Notes: generated by a model from the letters alone, not told the origin. Positions 1-8,478 are shown, counted from the first letter of the stretch. The stretch is 64,000 nucleotides of DNA from Amycolatopsis vancoresmycina (GCF_000716785.1 NZ_JNYY01000005.1:186001-250000); one strand, 5' to 3'. A program made the numbers and translations.

Positions 1-618
1 GGCGGCCAGGGTGCAGCCGCTCAGCCGGAAGTCGACGAGCACGGCCCGCTGCAGGTCGACCGACATCCCCGGCCAGTAGCCGGGTTCGTCGTGGCTCAGG
101 TGCGTTTTGAGCAGTTCCTGCGCGGCCAGGCGGACCAGCAGCTCGGGATCGGTGTCCTCACCGAGTTCGGCGCCGGTGCGGCCGCGGAGGCCGGTGTCCG
201 GGGCCTTGAACGGCATCCGCAGGTACGCGCACAGCACGTTGACGATCGACTGCCGGTGCTTCGGGTTGTCCTGCCCGAGCCGTTCTAGGGCGTACAGCCC
301 GCCGAGCCGGACGGGCGCCTTGTCGCTGCCGAGCTGCTCGACGGACTTCGTGTACAGCTCGGTGACCCGGCGCTCCTCCAGGTCCAGCGTCGTCTCGGCC
401 AGCTGGAGTTCGAGGGTGCGCTGGCGGCGGGTCGCCAGCCAGAGCGCGAACGCCCCGCCGGCGCCCGCGCCGACCCCGAACGCCGTCTTGACCGCGTCGA
501 TCCGGACCGGCGCGTCGGGCCGTCCGGACCAGGCCAGGAACAGCCAGAGCAGGGTCGCGGTGACGGCCGCGACCGCGACGGCGGTCACGGCGATCCACCG
601 CCACTTGAGGACGGGCAA
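1..618 (-). CDS. Pentapeptide-repeat membrane protein (3' end outside window)
   Basis: The frame is open from a TTG at 618 to the window edge (206 codons), so the C-terminus is missing. The N-terminus has two hydrophobic stretches (about residues 9-27 and 40-55). A charged linker follows (TRRQRTLELQLAETTLDLEERR), then a segment LGSDKAPVRLGGLYALERLG typical of actinobacterial membrane proteins that carry C-terminal pentapeptide repeats. The last visible residues (AVLVDFRLSGCTLAA) show the A(V/D)LxxF five-residue rhythm. The start lies 2 bases after the upp stop, so the gene is probably co-transcribed with upp. The TTG start has no clear ribosome site and is tentative. The molecular function is unknown. 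Confidence 0.6.
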   Translation of the reverse strand, partial: MPVLKWRWIAVTAVAVAAVTATLLWLFLAWSGRPDAPVRIDAVKTAFGVGAGAGGAFALWLATRRQRTLELQLAETTLDLEERRVTELYTKSVEQLGSDKAPVRLGGLYALERLGQDNPKHRQSIVNVLCAYLRMPFKAPDTGLRGRTGAELGEDTDPELLVRLAAQELLKTHLSHDEPGYWPGMSVDLQRAVLVDFRLSGCTLAA

Positions 619-620
619 GG

Positions 621-1244
621 CTAGACGGCGCCGTACTGGCGGTCGCCGGCGTCGCCGAGGCCCGGGACGATGAAGCCCGAGTCGTTGAGGCGCTCGTCGA
701 CGCTCGCCGTGACGACGCGCACCGGCAGGCCGGTCTTCTCCAGGTGCGCCAGGCCCTCCGGGGCGGCCAGCGCGCAGATCGCGGTGACGTCGTCGGCACC
801 GCGGTCGGTCAGCAGCCGGATCGTGTACTCCATCGAGCCGCCGGTGGCGAGCATCGGGTCGAGCACCAGGACGGGCCGGTCGGCGAGCGATTCCGGCAGT
901 GATTCGAGGTACGGAGTCGGCTTGAGCGTCTCCTCGTCGCGCGCGAGGCCGACGAAGCCCATCTGCGCGTCCGGGATCAGCTTGTGCGCCTGGTCGGCCA
1001 TGCCCAGCCCGGCCCGCAGCACGGGAACCAGCAGCGGCGGCTTGGCCAGGCGGTAGCCGTCGGTGCGGGCGACGGGCGTGTGGATCTTCTCGACCTTGAC
1101 GGGCACGTCCCGCGTGGCTTCGTAGACCAGCATGACGGTCAGCTCGTGCAGCGCGGCCCGGAACGCGGCGCTGTCGGTGCGCGCGTCGCGCATCGTGGAG
1201 AGCCGGGCCTTCGCGAGGGGGTGGTCGACGACGTGCACATCCAT
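621..1244 (-). CDS. upp: Uracil phosphoribosyltransferase
   Basis: This 207-aa protein converts uracil plus PRPP to UMP in the cytoplasm (pyrimidine salvage). The PRPP-binding loop DPMLATGGS is at residues 129-137, the LRAGLGM segment is at about 76-82, and the C-terminal GDAGDRQYG uracil-binding motif is intact. Length is normal for the family. The ATG at 1244 is 5 bases from the stop of a small upstream ORF, which suggests coupling. It complements the nucleoside import and cleavage genes near 30-38 kb, which release uracil-type bases. Confidence 0.97.
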   Translation of the reverse strand: MDVHVVDHPLAKARLSTMRDARTDSAAFRAALHELTVMLVYEATRDVPVKVEKIHTPVARTDGYRLAKPPLLVPVLRAGLGMADQAHKLIPDAQMGFVGLARDEETLKPTPYLESLPESLADRPVLVLDPMLATGGSMEYTIRLLTDRGADDVTAICALAAPEGLAHLEKTGLPVRVVTASVDERLNDSGFIVPGLGDAGDRQYGAV

Positions 1245-1249
1245 GCGGG

Positions 1250-1453
1250 TCAATCTAGCCGGTGGGTCAGGTCGGCGTCCCTTCTCAGTTCGTAGAGGTT
1301 GACGGCCTCGAAGAAGTGCCCGACGACCGGCGCGAGCCGCTCGCTCGGCCACTCGGGCAGGTCGTCGGTGTACTCGCCCGGTTCGATCGCGACGGTCAGC
1401 TTCCAGTTCGCGTAGATCCCGTTGAGCGTCCAGGTCTTGCTTTTCTTGAGCAT
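1250..1453 (-). CDS. Small conserved-looking protein, 67 aa, unknown
   Basis: A 67-residue ORF starts with ATG at 1453 and ends 5 bases before upp on the same strand. The sequence (MLKKSKTWTLNGIYANWKL at the start, an acidic proline-containing middle, EAVNLYELRR near the end) has coding-like composition, no signal peptide and no membrane segment. It faces the divergent XRE regulator at 1547, so the roughly 90-bp gap holds both promoters. I do not recognise the family and infer no function. Confidence 0.5.
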   Translation of the reverse strand: MLKKSKTWTLNGIYANWKLTVAIEPGEYTDDLPEWPSERLAPVVGHFFEAVNLYELRRDADLTHRLD

Positions 1454-1546
1454 GCCCAACCCTGGTTTCTTGCCACGGACGCACGCAACTGATCGACCGG
1501 GTGAGCGATCTTCCTTGCCGCACTGGCAAGCGGCGAAGGTGTGCGC

Positions 1547-2413
1547 ATGGCCAAGAACAAGCGGGTGTCGGTGCGGCAGCGGAGGGTCTCGGCGGAGCTG
1601 AGGACGTTGCGGGTGGCGGCGGGCCTGACCTGCCTGGACGTGGCGACGGCGCTGGACTGTTCGGAGAGCAAGATCAGCCGGATGGAGACGGGGGATCGCG
1701 GGCTGTACGCGGATGACGTGTCGGCGATCCTGGGGCTGCTGCGCGTGCCGGCGGCGAAGCGGACGGAGCTGTTGGCGCTGGTCAGGGAGGGTGAGGAGCG
1801 GAACTGGCACGAGATCCATGGCAAGTTGCCGCCGAACTGGAAGGAGCTCATGCGCTTCGAGAGCGAGGCCACCTCCATCCAGAACTACGAACCGCTTCTC
1901 ATCCCCGGCCTGGCGCAGGTCCCCGATTACTCCCGCACGATCATCCAGGGTGCGAGCCCCAAGCTTTCCGAAGCCGAAGTCGATACCTTGGTCGCCACCC
2001 GGATGACTCGCCAGATCATCTTCAGCCGCCGCCCCGCGCCACGAATCCACCTAATCCTGGACGAGACGGTGCTCACCCGGCCCGTATGCAAGGCGGAGGT
2101 CATGCGAGCTCAGCTGCGCCATCTGCTCGGATTGGCCGAGCGCACCAATGTTGCGATTCAGATCGTGCCGTTCCGTGCCGGGCCGCACCCTGGCCTGGAT
2201 GGACCATTCGTGATTCTCGACTTCGACGAAAACCCACCCGTCAGCTACATGGCAAGCTGCGGAACCAGCAGTTTCCTGGAGGAACCTCAGCATCTCGAGC
2301 GTGTTAGGCTTGCCTGGCAAGGCATCCGCGCCGTCGCGCTGTCACCCGAAGAGTCGTTAAGGCTCGTTGCCAGTGCGCTTGGCGAGCTGACCGGCCAGGA
2401 GGAAGTTCCATGA
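1547..2413 (+). CDS. XRE-family regulator with DUF5753 domain
   Basis: The N-terminal helix-turn-helix lies at about residues 14-60 (ELRTLRVAAGLTCLDVATAL, then SESKISRMETGDRG). A long DUF5753-type domain fills the remainder (YEPLLIPGLAQVPDYSR; MTRQ; LLGLAERTNVAIQIVPF; FLEEP). This is the standard actinobacterial regulator (WhiJ/antitoxin-like) that pairs with DUF397 proteins. ATG 1547 is chosen over GTG 1541 because GAAGG is well spaced before it. The stop overlaps the DUF397 start by four bases (ATGA), so the two are translationally coupled. Members act in development or as Scr1-like antitoxin pairs. Confidence 0.9.
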   Translation: MAKNKRVSVRQRRVSAELRTLRVAAGLTCLDVATALDCSESKISRMETGDRGLYADDVSAILGLLRVPAAKRTELLALVREGEERNWHEIHGKLPPNWKELMRFESEATSIQNYEPLLIPGLAQVPDYSRTIIQGASPKLSEAEVDTLVATRMTRQIIFSRRPAPRIHLILDETVLTRPVCKAEVMRAQLRHLLGLAERTNVAIQIVPFRAGPHPGLDGPFVILDFDENPPVSYMASCGTSSFLEEPQHLERVRLAWQGIRAVALSPEESLRLVASALGELTGQEEVP

Positions 2414-2592
2414 TCGACCAGGGCTCCTGGCGCAAGAGCAGCTACAGCGGCAGCGATGCCAACTGTGTCGAGGTGTCCTCCACTTCCACCACCGTCGGCG
2501 TGCGGGACACCAAGGACCGCGAGGGCGGCCACCTCACCATCCCCGCCTCCGCGTGGACCGCCTTCATCCACTCTGCCGGGCGAACCAGCTGA
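2410..2592 (+). CDS. DUF397 domain protein, partner of XRE regulator
   Basis: This 60-aa protein consists of one DUF397 domain: the WRKSSYSG motif near the start, then NCVEV, VRDTKDR and a C-terminal IPASAWTAFI. DUF397 proteins occur next to XRE/DUF5753 regulators, as here with an ATGA overlap, and are thought to bind or antagonise them. Its last 29 bases overlap the 3' end of the convergent phosphatase gene. Confidence 0.9.
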   Translation: MIDQGSWRKSSYSGSDANCVEVSSTSTTVGVRDTKDREGGHLTIPASAWTAFIHSAGRTS

Positions 2593-2986
2593 CCCAGCGT
2601 CGCTGCCAGGGCGTCTCGACCGCCCGTTCGTGGTAGTGCTCGCGCACCCACGCGACCGCCTCCCCCACCGGCACCCCCGAGAGGGTCGCCAGGCAGGCCA
2701 TGACCGTCCCGGTCCGCCCGGCACCGCCGTAGCAGGCGACCTCGACCGTCTCCGTCTTCGCCCGTTCGTGGAGGGCGATGATCTGCCCGCGCGCTTCCGC
2801 GGGCCTGACCGGCAGCAGGAAGTCCGGCCACGTCACCCACTCGTGCGGCCACGAAATACCCCCGCCGTGCTTGCGCCGCAACCGGCTCGTCCCCAGGTAG
2901 AGCCCGAAATCGGGCGCGGGACCATCGGGGCGTGGGCGGGCCAGCCCCCGCCCCTCGACGCGGGTGCCGTCCGGGAACTCGACCAT
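2564..2986 (-). CDS. Protein-tyrosine-phosphatase-like protein
   Basis: This 140-aa protein has the phosphatase signature CYGGAGRTG (Cx5R) at about residues 88-96, preceded by a beta strand (TVEVACYG), as in small dual-specificity or tyrosine phosphatases. An upstream aspartate that could act as the acid is not obvious. ATG 2986 has GGAGG 11 bases upstream; an in-frame GTG at 3019 would add 11 residues and is possible. The 3' end overlaps the convergent DUF397 gene. It is divergent from the DUF1707 gene. The substrate is unknown. Confidence 0.75.
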   Translation of the reverse strand: MVEFPDGTRVEGRGLARPRPDGPAPDFGLYLGTSRLRRKHGGGISWPHEWVTWPDFLLPVRPAEARGQIIALHERAKTETVEVACYGGAGRTGTVMACLATLSGVPVGEAVAWVREHYHERAVETPWQRRWVSWFARQSG

Positions 2987-3047
2987 CCGCCCAGTGTCCT
3001 CCGGAAGATGGACACGCACAGTGGTTTTCGCCGATAAGCTACGCCGG

Positions 3048-3686
3048 GTGAGCGAACTGACGCCCGACCAGATGCGGGCTTCCGACGCGGACCGTGAACG
3101 CGTCGCCCAGGTGCTGCACAACGCCCTCGCGGAGGGGCGCATCACGGTCAACGAGCTGGAAGAGCGGCTCACCACGGTCTACGCGGCGAAAACCCTCGGC
3201 GAGCTGAAGCCGGTGACGGCCGACCTCCCCACTTCTTCCGCGGCGATCGAACCGGCCACCACCCGCGCCCTGGGCTTCCCGGACCAGCGCATCGGCGGCC
3301 ACCCGGGCTCCCCCGTGTCGATCGGCGTGCTCTCCGGCGCGGTCCGCAAGGGCAGCTGGGTCCTCCCGCCCCAGCACAACAGCCTCGCGTTCTGGGGCGG
3401 CGCGGAGATCGACCTCCGCCAGGCCCGGTTCGCGGACAAGCACAGCACGATCACCGCGGTCGCGATCATGGGCGGCATCCAGATCACGGTCCCGGACGAC
3501 ATCAACGTGGACGTCACGGGCATCGGCCTGATGGGCGGGTTCGTCCTGGAGGACAAGTCGGGCGCACCCCCGGCCCCGCCGACGGCACCCACGGTGAAGA
3601 TCAACGGCCTGGCGTTCTGGGGCGGGGTCGTCGTGTACCGGAAACCCGCGAAACGACCCGAGCCGCCGCAGATCGAGGGGTCCTGA
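3048..3686 (+). CDS. DUF1707 protein with C-terminal LiaF-like domain
   Basis: Residues 1-55 form a DUF1707/SHOCT-like helical domain (MRASDADRERVAQVLHNAL, then EGRITVNELEERL). The C-terminal half has a beta-rich LiaF-type (cell-wall-active antibiotics response) pattern, in which AFWGGAEIDLRQARF and IMGGIQITVPDD recur as MGGFVLED and AFWGGVVV. There is no signal peptide. The GTG start has no ribosome site, but GATAAG sits 13 bases before it, so the transcript may be leaderless. Related proteins are linked to envelope stress; the role here is inferred. Confidence 0.8.
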   Translation: MSELTPDQMRASDADRERVAQVLHNALAEGRITVNELEERLTTVYAAKTLGELKPVTADLPTSSAAIEPATTRALGFPDQRIGGHPGSPVSIGVLSGAVRKGSWVLPPQHNSLAFWGGAEIDLRQARFADKHSTITAVAIMGGIQITVPDDINVDVTGIGLMGGFVLEDKSGAPPAPPTAPTVKINGLAFWGGVVVYRKPAKRPEPPQIEGS

Positions 3687-3770
3687 CCACGGTTTTGTGA
3701 CGCGTCCCGCACTCAGCGTCACACCCAACGGGGGCTCGCACTGTCGGACCCGCCGCCTAGACTCAGGCCC

Positions 3771-4745
3771 ATGACAGCCACGACCAGCACGTCAGCGGCG
3801 CCGGCCACCCCGGCACCGCTGGTGGACGCGACTCGCGACGACGCGAGCCTGCGCCGCTTCCTGCTCGGGCTGCCCGGTGTCGACCAGGTCGGCGTCGAGC
3901 AGCGCGCGGCGGGCCTCGGCACGCGCAGCATCAAGAAGGACGCCAAGCGGTGGGCCATCGACACCGCCATCTCCATGGTCGACCTGACCACCCTGGAGGG
4001 CGCCGACACCCGGGGCAAGGTCCGGGCGCTGGCCGCGAAGGCCGTCCGGCCCGATCCCGAGCGGCAGGACACCCCGCGCGTCGCCGCCGTCTGCGTGTAC
4101 CCGGACATGGTCGCCACCGCCGTCGAAGCGCTCAAAGGCAGCGGGGTCCACGTCGCGAGCGTCGCCACCGGCTTCCCCGCCGGGCGCACCAGCCTCGAGA
4201 TCAAGCTGGCCGACACCAAGATCGCCGTCGACGCGGGCGCGCACGAGGTTGACATGGTGATCGACCGCGGTGCCTTCCTCGAAGGCCGGTACATGGCCGT
4301 CTTCGAGGAGATCCAGGCCGTCAAGGCCGCCTGCGGCGACGCCCACCTGAAGGTCATCCTCGAAACCGGCGAGCTGGCGACCTACGACAACGTACGGCGC
4401 GCGTCGTGGCTGGCGCTGCTGGCCGGTGGCGACTTCATCAAGACGTCCACCGGCAAGGTGTCCCCCGCCGCGACGCTGCCGGTCACGCACATCATGCTGC
4501 AGGCCGTCCACGACTGGCATGGGCAGACCGGCGAGCTGCGCGGGGTCAAGCCCGCCGGCGGCATCCGGACGACCAAGGACGCGATCAAGTACCTGGTCGC
4601 GGTGCACGAGGTCGCCGGCGAGCAGTGGCTGACCCCGGACCTGTTCCGCTTCGGCGCGTCCAGCCTGCTCAACGACCTGCTGCTGCAGCGCCGCACCCAG
4701 GTGGACGGCCACTACAGCGGCCCCGACTACGTGACGGTGGACTGA
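3771..4745 (+). CDS. deoC: Deoxyribose-phosphate aldolase
   Basis: This 324-aa protein cleaves 2-deoxyribose-5-phosphate to glyceraldehyde-3-phosphate and acetaldehyde. The Schiff-base lysine is K224 in FIKTSTGK. The second lysine is in GVKPAGGIRT (K260), and an acidic pair is in EVDMVID (about 159-165). It belongs to the longer bacterial DeoC class that resembles the eukaryotic enzyme. Its TGA overlaps the next ATG by one base (TGATG), and two aldehyde-dehydrogenase-type genes follow, which fits disposal of the acetaldehyde. Confidence 0.97.
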   Translation: MTATTSTSAAPATPAPLVDATRDDASLRRFLLGLPGVDQVGVEQRAAGLGTRSIKKDAKRWAIDTAISMVDLTTLEGADTRGKVRALAAKAVRPDPERQDTPRVAAVCVYPDMVATAVEALKGSGVHVASVATGFPAGRTSLEIKLADTKIAVDAGAHEVDMVIDRGAFLEGRYMAVFEEIQAVKAACGDAHLKVILETGELATYDNVRRASWLALLAGGDFIKTSTGKVSPAATLPVTHIMLQAVHDWHGQTGELRGVKPAGGIRTTKDAIKYLVAVHEVAGEQWLTPDLFRFGASSLLNDLLLQRRTQVDGHYSGPDYVTVD

Positions 4746-6178
4746 TGCCCGTTTTCGAATACGCGCCCGCTCCGGAATCCCGGGCCATCGCGAACCTGAA
4801 GGACTCCTACAAGCCGTTCGTCAACGGCGAATTCGTCGACGGCTCGGGTGAGCCGCTGAAGACGATCAACCCGGCCACCGAAGAGGTCCTGGCCGAGGTC
4901 GGCACGGCGTCGAAGTCCGATGTGGACACCGCGGTCAAGGCCGCGCGCAAGGCGTACACGAGCGTCTGGTCGAAGATGCCGGGCACCGAGCGCGCGAAGT
5001 ACCTCTTCCGCCTCGCGCGGCTGATCCAGGAGCGCTCGCGCGAGCTCGCCGTGCTGGAGAGCCTCGACAACGGCAAGCCGATCAAGGAGTCGCGCGACTC
5101 CGACGTCCCGACCGCGGCCGCGCACTTCTTCTACCACGCGGGCTGGGCCGACAAGCTGGAGTACGCGGGCTACGGGCCGGACCCGCGTCCGCTGGGCGTG
5201 GCCGGCCAGATCATCCCGTGGAACTTCCCGCTGCTGATGCTGGCCTGGAAGATCGCCCCGGCGCTGGCCACCGGCAACACCGTGGTCCTCAAGCCGGCCG
5301 AGACGACGCCGCTGACCGCGCTGGTCTTCGCCGAGATCTGCCAGCAGGCCGAGCTGCCGCCGGGCGTGGTGAACATCCTGCCGGGCGCGGGCGACATCGG
5401 TGCGTCCATCGTGGAGCACGCCGGCATCGACAAGATCGCGTTCACCGGCTCGACCGAGGTCGGCAAGGCGATCCAGCGCCAGGTCGCGGGCACGCCGAAG
5501 AAGCTGACCCTCGAACTGGGCGGCAAGGCGGCGAACATCGTGTTCGAGGACGCGCCGCTCGACCAGGCCGTCGAAGGAATCGTCAACGGCATCTTCTTCA
5601 ACCAGGGCCACGTCTGCTGCGCGGGCTCGCGTCTGCTGGTCCAGGAGTCCGTCGCCGAAGAGGTCCTCGAAAAGCTGCGCTACCGCGTCTCGACGCTGCG
5701 CATCGGCGACCCGCTGGACAAGAACACCGACATCGGCGCGATCAACTCGGCCGAGCAGCTGGCGAAGATCCGCGGGCTCGTCGAATCGGGCGACGCCGAA
5801 GGCGCGGAGCGCTGGACCAGCCCGTGCCCGGTGCCGGACCGCGGGTTCTTCTTCGCCCCGACGGTGTTCGCGAACGTCCACCAGTCGATGCGGATCGCGC
5901 GCGAGGAGATCTTCGGCCCGGTGCTGTCGGTGCTGACGTTCCGCACGCCGGACGAGGCCGTGGCGAAGGCGAACAACACGCCGTACGGGCTTTCGGCGGG
6001 CATCTGGACCGAAAAGGGCTCCCGGATCCTGTGGATGGCGAACCAGCTGCGCGCCGGCGTGGTCTGGGCCAACACCTTCAACCGCTTCGACCCCGCCGCC
6101 CCGTTCGGCGGCTACCAGGAATCCGGCTTCGGGCGCGAAGGCGGCCGCACCGGGCTGGAGGCGTACCTGAATGTCTGA
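4745..6178 (+). CDS. NAD(P)-dependent aldehyde dehydrogenase
   Basis: This 477-aa enzyme is complete. It has the cofactor-binding segment IIPWNFPLLM (156-165), FTGSTEVG (233-240), the general base E257 in LELGGK and the catalytic C291 in FFNQGHVCCAG. The C-terminal EIFGPVLSV and FGGYQESGFGRE segments are present. It starts on the deoC stop codon and overlaps the next gene by 8 bases. In this operon the likely substrate is acetaldehyde from DeoC, oxidised to acetate; that is inferred from context. Confidence 0.95.
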   Translation: MPVFEYAPAPESRAIANLKDSYKPFVNGEFVDGSGEPLKTINPATEEVLAEVGTASKSDVDTAVKAARKAYTSVWSKMPGTERAKYLFRLARLIQERSRELAVLESLDNGKPIKESRDSDVPTAAAHFFYHAGWADKLEYAGYGPDPRPLGVAGQIIPWNFPLLMLAWKIAPALATGNTVVLKPAETTPLTALVFAEICQQAELPPGVVNILPGAGDIGASIVEHAGIDKIAFTGSTEVGKAIQRQVAGTPKKLTLELGGKAANIVFEDAPLDQAVEGIVNGIFFNQGHVCCAGSRLLVQESVAEEVLEKLRYRVSTLRIGDPLDKNTDIGAINSAEQLAKIRGLVESGDAEGAERWTSPCPVPDRGFFFAPTVFANVHQSMRIAREEIFGPVLSVLTFRTPDEAVAKANNTPYGLSAGIWTEKGSRILWMANQLRAGVVWANTFNRFDPAAPFGGYQESGFGREGGRTGLEAYLNV

Positions 6179-7037
6179 CCGCATCTCCGTCGCCAAGACG
6201 TACAAGCTGTACCTCGGCGGCAAGTTCCCGCGCTCGGAGTCCGGCCGGGTGTACCCGGTGACCGACAGCAAGGGCAAGTTCCTGGCGAACGCGGCGCACG
6301 CGTCCCGCAAGGACGTCCGCGACGCGGTGGTCGCCGCGCGCAAGGCGTTCCCGGGCTGGTCCGCCGCCACGGCCTACAACCGCGGCCAGGTCCTCTACCG
6401 CGTGGCCGAGGTCCTCGAAGGCCGCCGCGACCAGTTCATCGCCGAGGTGTCGGCGTCGGAGGGCCTGGCGGCGAAGAAGGCCGAGTCCATTGTGGACGCG
6501 GCGATCGACCGCTGGGTGTGGTACGCGGGCTGGACGGACAAGATCGCCACGGTCCTCGGCGCGGCCAACCCGGTGGCGGGCCCGTACTTCTCGTTCACGG
6601 TCCCGGAGCCGACCGGCGTGGTGGGCGTCCTGGCGCCGCAGTCGTCGTCGCTGCTGGGCCTGGTCGAGGTGCTGGCCCCGGTCCTGGCCACCGGCTCGAC
6701 GGCAGTGGTGGTCTCCAGCGCGGAGCGCCCGCTGCCGGCGATCACGCTGTCGGAGGTCCTGGCCACGTCCGACGTCCCGGGCGGGGTGGCGAACATCCTC
6801 ACCGGCCGGGCTGCGGAACTCGGCCCCTGGCTGGCGTCCCACGGAGACGTCAACGCGCTGGACCCGACGGGAGCGGCCCCGGCGGACCGCGTCGAGCTGG
6901 CCCGCGAAGCGGCGAACACGGTGAAGCGGGTCCTGACGGTCCCGGAAGCCGAGCCGGACTGGACGACGGCCCCGGACCTCACGCGCCTGCGGCGCTACCT
7001 GGAGGCCAAGACGGTCTGGCACCCCCTGGGCGTCTGA
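6171..7037 (+). CDS. Truncated aldehyde-dehydrogenase-fold protein (no catalytic Cys)
   Basis: This 288-aa protein aligns with the first half of aldehyde dehydrogenases: YLGGKFPRSESGR, AARKAFPGW, WYAGWTDK and the cofactor-domain stretch PTGVVGVLAPQSS. It has no LELGGK motif and contains no cysteine at all, so it cannot use the normal mechanism. The frame is intact, composition matches its neighbours and it overlaps the true ALDH by 8 bases. It therefore looks like a maintained pseudoenzyme rather than a decayed copy. A structural or regulatory partnership with the upstream ALDH is inferred. Confidence 0.8.
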   Translation: MSDRISVAKTYKLYLGGKFPRSESGRVYPVTDSKGKFLANAAHASRKDVRDAVVAARKAFPGWSAATAYNRGQVLYRVAEVLEGRRDQFIAEVSASEGLAAKKAESIVDAAIDRWVWYAGWTDKIATVLGAANPVAGPYFSFTVPEPTGVVGVLAPQSSSLLGLVEVLAPVLATGSTAVVVSSAERPLPAITLSEVLATSDVPGGVANILTGRAAELGPWLASHGDVNALDPTGAAPADRVELAREAANTVKRVLTVPEAEPDWTTAPDLTRLRRYLEAKTVWHPLGV

Positions 7038-7043
7038 GCCGAC

Positions 7044-7074
7044 GAGCTGGCGGCCGTCACCCGGCCGTCAGCTC
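7044..7074. terminator. Hairpin between convergent genes
   Basis: GAGCTGGCGGCCG pairs with CGGCCGTCAGCTC around a 5-base loop, with one mismatch. It lies just after the ALDH-like stop (7037) and overlaps the last codons of the convergent VOC gene. It is probably a terminator for the rightward deoC operon. There is no T-tract. Confidence 0.6.
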
Positions 7075-7505
7075 TTCTTCAGCTCCTGGGCGAGCATCAC
7101 GATGATGCCGCTGGGGCCGCGGACGTAGGTGAGCTTGTAGACGTCCTCGTACGTCGCCACACCGCGTAGCGGGTGGCAGCCGTGCCTCGCGGCGATCTCG
7201 AGGGCGGCGTCGATGTCGTCGACGGAGAAGGCGACGCGGTGCATGCCGATCTCGTGGGGGCGCGTGGGCGTCGTCTCGATCGCCTCGGGGTGGATGTACT
7301 CGAAGAGCTCGAGGCGACCTTGCCCGTCCGGCGTCTGCAGCATGGCGATCTTGGCGTGGTTGCCGTCCAGGCCGACGGCCGTGTCAGTCCACTCGCCGCT
7401 GACCGTGTCCCGGCCGAGGACCGTGAGCCCCAGGTCGGTGAAGAAGGCGATCGTCGCTTCGAGGTCGCGGACGGCGATGCCGACGTTCTCCAGTTTGATG
7501 GCCAT
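7068..7505 (-). CDS. VOC (glyoxalase/methylmalonyl-CoA-epimerase-like) protein
   Basis: This 145-aa protein has two beta-alpha-beta-beta-beta modules typical of the vicinal oxygen chelate fold: KLENVGIAVRDLEATIAFFTDLG at the N-terminus, RLELFEY in the middle and MHRVAFSVDDIDAAL in the second module, ending GIIVMLAQE. Candidate metal ligands are the second-module H and E residues. ATG 7505 is used; ATG 7514 would add three residues. It lies 24 bases downstream of the GH12-like lipoprotein on the same strand. The substrate cannot be told. Confidence 0.85.
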   Translation of the reverse strand: MAIKLENVGIAVRDLEATIAFFTDLGLTVLGRDTVSGEWTDTAVGLDGNHAKIAMLQTPDGQGRLELFEYIHPEAIETTPTRPHEIGMHRVAFSVDDIDAALEIAARHGCHPLRGVATYEDVYKLTYVRGPSGIIVMLAQELKKS

Positions 7506-7529
7506 GCGCGGCATGCTACCGAGCGGGAG

Positions 7530-8414
7530 CTAGCTCATCGTCACCGAGAAGTCCGACAGCGTGAACCGCGCCTTGCCGCCGCCGGTCGAGCAGAACTCGA
7601 TCCCGTAGCCGATCTGGTTGATCGTCGGGTTCGCCGGGATCAGCCCCTTGGCGATCGCCCAGCCGATCATCGCCTTGAGGTCCACGCTGCCCGAATACTG
7701 CGCCGACCGGGACACGAACGCCACGTACCCCTCGTCGTCCGCCCAGACGTCGTAGGTCGCGCCGCCGGCCGTGTACGTCGACAGCTTGTCGCCCGAGGGG
7801 ACCTGCTTGTTGTTCTCCGTCCACACCATGAGCTCGCTGACGCCCTTGCCGTCGCCGACGCCGTTCAGCCAGAGGTCGTATGCCACGTCGTAGACACCGG
7901 TGCCCGGGCCGCGGCCGGCGAAGGTCGATTTGATCACCGAATAGTCGTTGACCGGCTTGCCGTTCTGGTTGTTGATGTCCTTGTGCACGTTCGGATAGGT
8001 TTTCACCGACGTCGAATCGGGTTGGGTGGACTCGACGTACCAGTTGTCGTACGCGCACGCCCGCAACGTTTCCGGGCCCGCCTCCCCGGCGTTCCACATG
8101 TTGTTGTGGACGTAGTAGCCGCCGTCGGACCAGCCGCCGTCGGGGTCGCTCGTGGTGAACTCCGGGGTGCGGCAGCTCCGCACCGGCGTGGCCGACGGCG
8201 GCGCCGGAGCGGCCGAAGGTGCAGGTCGCGACGATGACGAAGGCGCGGGCGAGGAAGCGGACGAGGAAGGCGGCGACGCAGGCGCCGCCGAAGAAGCCGA
8301 GGGCGGCAGCGGCACCGGCGCGACCGCCGCCACGCCGTCGACCGGCTTGCCGCCACACCCGGCGACCACCGGAAAGGAAATCGCCAACAACACGGTCAGC
8401 ATTCTTCGTCGCAT
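7530..8414 (-). CDS. Secreted lipoprotein with GH12-like (cellulase/xyloglucanase) domain
   Basis: This 294-aa protein has a signal sequence ending in the lipobox VVAGC (C20), then a linker of about 90 residues rich in Pro, Ala and Ser. The globular domain resembles glycoside hydrolase family 12: YYVHNNMWNAG near its start, SVKTYPNVH, then VAYDLWLNG followed by ELMVWTEN (candidate nucleophile Glu) and YGIEFCSTGG (candidate acid/base Glu). The ATG at 8414 follows a GGCGGG sequence. It should be anchored at the outer face of the membrane. The GH12 assignment is by motif pattern only. Confidence 0.7.
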   Translation of the reverse strand: MRRRMLTVLLAISFPVVAGCGGKPVDGVAAVAPVPLPPSASSAAPASPPSSSASSPAPSSSSRPAPSAAPAPPSATPVRSCRTPEFTTSDPDGGWSDGGYYVHNNMWNAGEAGPETLRACAYDNWYVESTQPDSTSVKTYPNVHKDINNQNGKPVNDYSVIKSTFAGRGPGTGVYDVAYDLWLNGVGDGKGVSELMVWTENNKQVPSGDKLSTYTAGGATYDVWADDEGYVAFVSRSAQYSGSVDLKAMIGWAIAKGLIPANPTINQIGYGIEFCSTGGGKARFTLSDFSVTMS

Positions 8415-8478
8415 TTTCCCGCCCGCAGCTGCAATTCCGGCAGAACGAGGCGGAACCCTAACACGAAAAGCCGCGGAT

